A program made the position numbers and the translations under genes. DNA of 7,093 nt from Deltaproteobacteria bacterium (GTDB lineage Bacteria; Myxococcota_A; Polyangia; Haliangiales; Haliangiaceae): positions 1 to 7,093 of the forward strand of contig JACCYD010001461.1 of NCBI GenBank assembly GCA_013696695.1, in the 5' to 3' direction. The notes below the pieces were generated by a model. That model was not told where the DNA came from, did no database searches, and saw only the letters and a program-made list of their open reading frames with translations. Shown piece by piece: positions 5,574 through 7,093 of the stretch. The stretch's first letter is position 1. Each line of letters starts with the position of its first letter.

Positions 5574-6527
5574 CTAGAACTCGCTCGCGCACTCGAACAG
5601 CCCAGCGTTCTGCGCCGGGAACCGATAGAAGCCGCTGAAGCACATCTCCTGGGTCGAGCTCTCGCCGAAGCTTGTTGCCGCTCCGGTGTTCACCCAGGTG
5701 CACTCGACGTTGATCCGGTCGCCAGGCAGGACGTCGAACATCGGATCCTGCAGGTAGTAGTTCTGCTCCTGGAAGGAGTAGTCGCCGTCGTGCAGCACGG
5801 TGGTGTTGCCGCCGCGAACGACGCTGACCTTCTGGTGCGAGCCGAGCTGGTGCATGTGTGGCCACACCGCGAACGTCGTGAACGTGCGCGTGTTGTTGCA
5901 GCCGCCCGTCACCGTCGTGGTCTTCGGCATCTCCGGGGTGCCAGCTTGCACCTGGAAGATGAACTTTCCGGCGAACACCATCTCCGCGAGCGTCGGCGGC
6001 GCGGTGGGCTGTGCCTTGACGAGGATGGCGGTGTCGCCGCTGATCGGGAAATCGGTCGCGTTGAACAGGTGGAGGTTCAAGTGGAGCTGCTCCCCCGCCT
6101 TGATATGGAGGCCGACGTCGGTCGGAAAGTCGAGCTTCGACTCGTTGAGGCCCGACGCGTACAGCATGACCATCCCGATGTTCTGGAAGTCGCAGCTGTC
6201 GTCGACGCCATCCGCGCCACTCGTGCCGTTCGAGCCCGCGATCGACAGCACCGTGTGATGCGTGCCGACAGGTGCCTGCGCCTGGATGCTCGTGATGAAC
6301 ATGTCCTCGGTCGGCGTGAAGCGCACGCACCGATATTCGTCGGGCGTGCTGCCCGACGGAGCGGGCAAGGTCCACGTGCGGCCCATCAGGCGCACGAAGC
6401 CGTCCGGAATCGGCGGGCTATCGACGATGGCGCCAGGTCCATCGTTGGGGGTGTCGTCGTCGTCGCCACCCGGCGTCCCAGAGCCCCCACACCCGATCAG
6501 CACTGCACAGAGGAGGATGGCCTTCAT
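5574..6527 (-). CDS. Lipoprotein with PHM-like copper type II monooxygenase fold
   Basis: This 317-residue protein starts with a lipoprotein signal, MKAILLCAVLIGCGG, lipobox LIGC, lipidated Cys13, followed by a Gly/Asp-rich linker to about residue 40. The rest resembles the two-domain core of peptidylglycine alpha-hydroxylating monooxygenase, which uses ascorbate and two copper sites to hydroxylate its substrate. The candidate ligands are all present: His90-His91 in APVGTHHTVLS and His153 in LHLNLHLFN for the first copper; His224 and His226 in WPHMHQLG and Met295 in TQEMCFSGFY for the second. YRCVRFTP (65-72) and Cys112, 210, 276, 296 and 312 fit the disulfide-rich fold. It should act outside the cytoplasm. 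The substrate is unknown, and the natural role of bacterial members is unclear to me. ATG 6527 is required for the signal peptide; no Shine-Dalgarno sequence is seen. The beta-helix lipoprotein gene follows 43 bases later on the same strand. Confidence 0.85.
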   Translation of the reverse strand: MKAILLCAVLIGCGGSGTPGGDDDDTPNDGPGAIVDSPPIPDGFVRLMGRTWTLPAPSGSTPDEYRCVRFTPTEDMFITSIQAQAPVGTHHTVLSIAGSNGTSGADGVDDSCDFQNIGMVMLYASGLNESKLDFPTDVGLHIKAGEQLHLNLHLFNATDFPISGDTAILVKAQPTAPPTLAEMVFAGKFIFQVQAGTPEMPKTTTVTGGCNNTRTFTTFAVWPHMHQLGSHQKVSVVRGGNTTVLHDGDYSFQEQNYYLQDPMFDVLPGDRINVECTWVNTGAATSFGESSTQEMCFSGFYRFPAQNAGLFECASEF

Positions 6528-6535
6528 CGAGGGCG

Positions 6536-6566
6536 ACTATAGGAGAGGTGATTGGGGATCGGGCAA
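6536..6566 (-). promoter_or_regulatory. Candidate promoter of the copper-lipoprotein gene, near-leaderless
   Basis: On the minus strand TTGCCC (6566-6561) and TATAGT (6541-6536) resemble -35 and -10 boxes with a 19-base spacer. The predicted start would fall around 6529, two bases before ATG 6527, which agrees with the absence of a ribosome binding site. The evidence is motif-level only. Confidence 0.25.
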
Positions 6567-6655
6567 AAACATGAAGCAGGCCTCAACTATCGGCTGGCCG
6601 AGGTGAGGCGCTGGTCACTCAGGGACGGAGGTCATGTGTCGCGCTCGATCGAGGA

Positions 6656-6685
6656 CCCGAGCGTTTGCTCACATTTGGGCTCGGG
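6656..6685 (-). terminator. Hairpin downstream of the right-edge gene, terminator-like
   Basis: CCCGAGC (6656-6662) and GCTCGGG (6679-6685) are a perfect 7-bp inverted repeat with a 16-base loop. The loop-side segment GAGC-GTTT-GCTC and the upstream CGCTCG could form competing stems. It begins 32 bases after the stop of the right-edge minus-strand gene, where a terminator would be expected, but no T tract follows. Confidence 0.3.
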
Positions 6686-6717
6686 CGCTCGTCGACAGCC
6701 AGAGCTTCGCGGATCAA

Positions 6718-7093
6718 CTACTTCGCACCGACGAGCGTCTTCGCGACCTCGTCGAGATGAGGCCGTAGCTCGCTGCTCGGTTTCTCGCCGGCGACGGTCA
6801 GCTGGACGACCGTCTTGCCCGCGCAGACCAGATACATGACGACGTGCGTCGTCGAGGGCGAATCGGCCTCGGCGTACACCGACACGTCGCCGTGCTTCGC
6901 GCGCGCGATGTTCGAGAGCGGGTTATCCGCATTCGAGTAGATGGCCTTGAGCCGATCGGCGATGTCATCTCCGGAGCCGGTCCTGGCTGCACCTTTTAGG
7001 TAGTCGCAGCGATCGCGGAGCTCGAGCTCGCGCACGCCGATCCAGACGCCGCGATCGGGCGCGAGGTGGATGACCTCGGAGAGCACGCCGTCT
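6718..7093 (-). CDS. Partial CDS (C-terminus), unknown protein, runs off right edge
   Basis: The frame is open to the right edge, so at least 124 residues are present and the true start probably lies outside; the GTG at 7086 is within the body. Visible sequence includes DRGVWIGVRELELRDRCDYLKG near the front, then a helix-like ADRLKAIYSNADNPLSNIARA, and a beta-rich end THVVMYLVCAGKTVVQLTVAGE followed by the helix SSELRPHLDEVAKTL. That ending, a hydrophobic strand pair then a short helix ending in KTL, recalls small alpha/beta domains of envelope proteins of the DcrB or PsbP kind, but the likeness is weak. Two Cys (RDRC and YLVC) may pair. No transmembrane segment is seen in this part. It is on the same strand as the copper-lipoprotein gene but separated by 190 bases and a hairpin, so it is probably a separate unit. 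Confidence 0.75.
   Translation of the reverse strand, partial: DGVLSEVIHLAPDRGVWIGVRELELRDRCDYLKGAARTGSGDDIADRLKAIYSNADNPLSNIARAKHGDVSVYAEADSPSTTHVVMYLVCAGKTVVQLTVAGEKPSSELRPHLDEVAKTLVGAK

Larger units (their letters stand above)
6528..6717. other. Non-coding gap between two minus-strand genes
   Basis: These 190 bases hold a candidate promoter close to the copper-protein start and a hairpin at 6656-6685. No frame on either strand shows family features. The plus-strand frame crossing it is Arg/Ser-rich and looks like an antisense shadow of the flanking gene. Confidence 0.6.

Noticed and set aside
5445..6542. Long plus-strand open frame of 365 residues
   Set aside because: It is antisense to the copper-lipoprotein gene, Arg/His/Val-rich without domains, and explained by high GC codon bias.
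1..7093. CRISPR array, defence island or integrated element
   Set aside because: No regularly spaced repeats beyond the two-copy edge repeat, and no integrase, transposase, Cas or phage-like proteins were seen.

Overview
The window is GC-rich chromosomal DNA that looks like a myxobacterium (Myxococcota) or a close relative. The assignment rests on gene style, not on any marker gene. It holds short lipoproteins with Pro/Gly/Asp-rich linkers, a Cys-rich plus beta-helix surface protein ending in DIGAFEQ, a membrane-anchored Hanks-type kinase with an external CACKDAAC segment, and a sigma-54-type promoter in front of a sigma factor gene. No tRNA, rRNA, CRISPR array or complete mobile element was found.

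Layout. At 1-178 (-) is the N-terminal part of an unknown acidic protein whose DNA contains a 27-base tandem repeat at the window edge. At 238-714 (+) is a small lipoprotein. At 775-1440 (-) is an RNA polymerase sigma factor convergent with it. The 194-base divergent gap 1441-1634 carries a textbook -24/-12 promoter facing the sigma gene and a 14-base dyad about 90 bases upstream of its predicted start. At 1635-3784 (+) is a two-gene operon: an acyltransferase-fold (E2-like) protein whose catalytic His is Glu, and a Ser/Thr kinase whose HRD is PRD, joined by a GTGA stop/start overlap. At 3785-4116 is a stretch with no intact gene, holding a strong perfect hairpin and the frameshifted remains of a small antitoxin-like gene (-). 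At 4117-5530 (-) is a Cys-rich beta-helix lipoprotein gene broken by one extra G in a five-G run. At 5574-6527 (-) is a lipoprotein with all six copper ligands of a PHM-type (copper type II) monooxygenase. At 6528-6717 is non-coding sequence with a hairpin. At 6718-7093 (-) is the C-terminal part of an unknown protein.

How the genes may work together. The centre looks regulatory: a sigma factor likely under sigma-54 control, divergent from an operon encoding a transmembrane kinase and an E2-like partner. Both operon proteins lack the histidine normally central to catalysis in their families. The right half is devoted to the cell envelope: the copper protein and the beta-helix lipoprotein lie 43 bases apart on the same strand and could be co-transcribed. 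These functional links are inferences from position only. I see no clear defence or mobile system. The most unusual unit is the 1441-3784 regulatory block.
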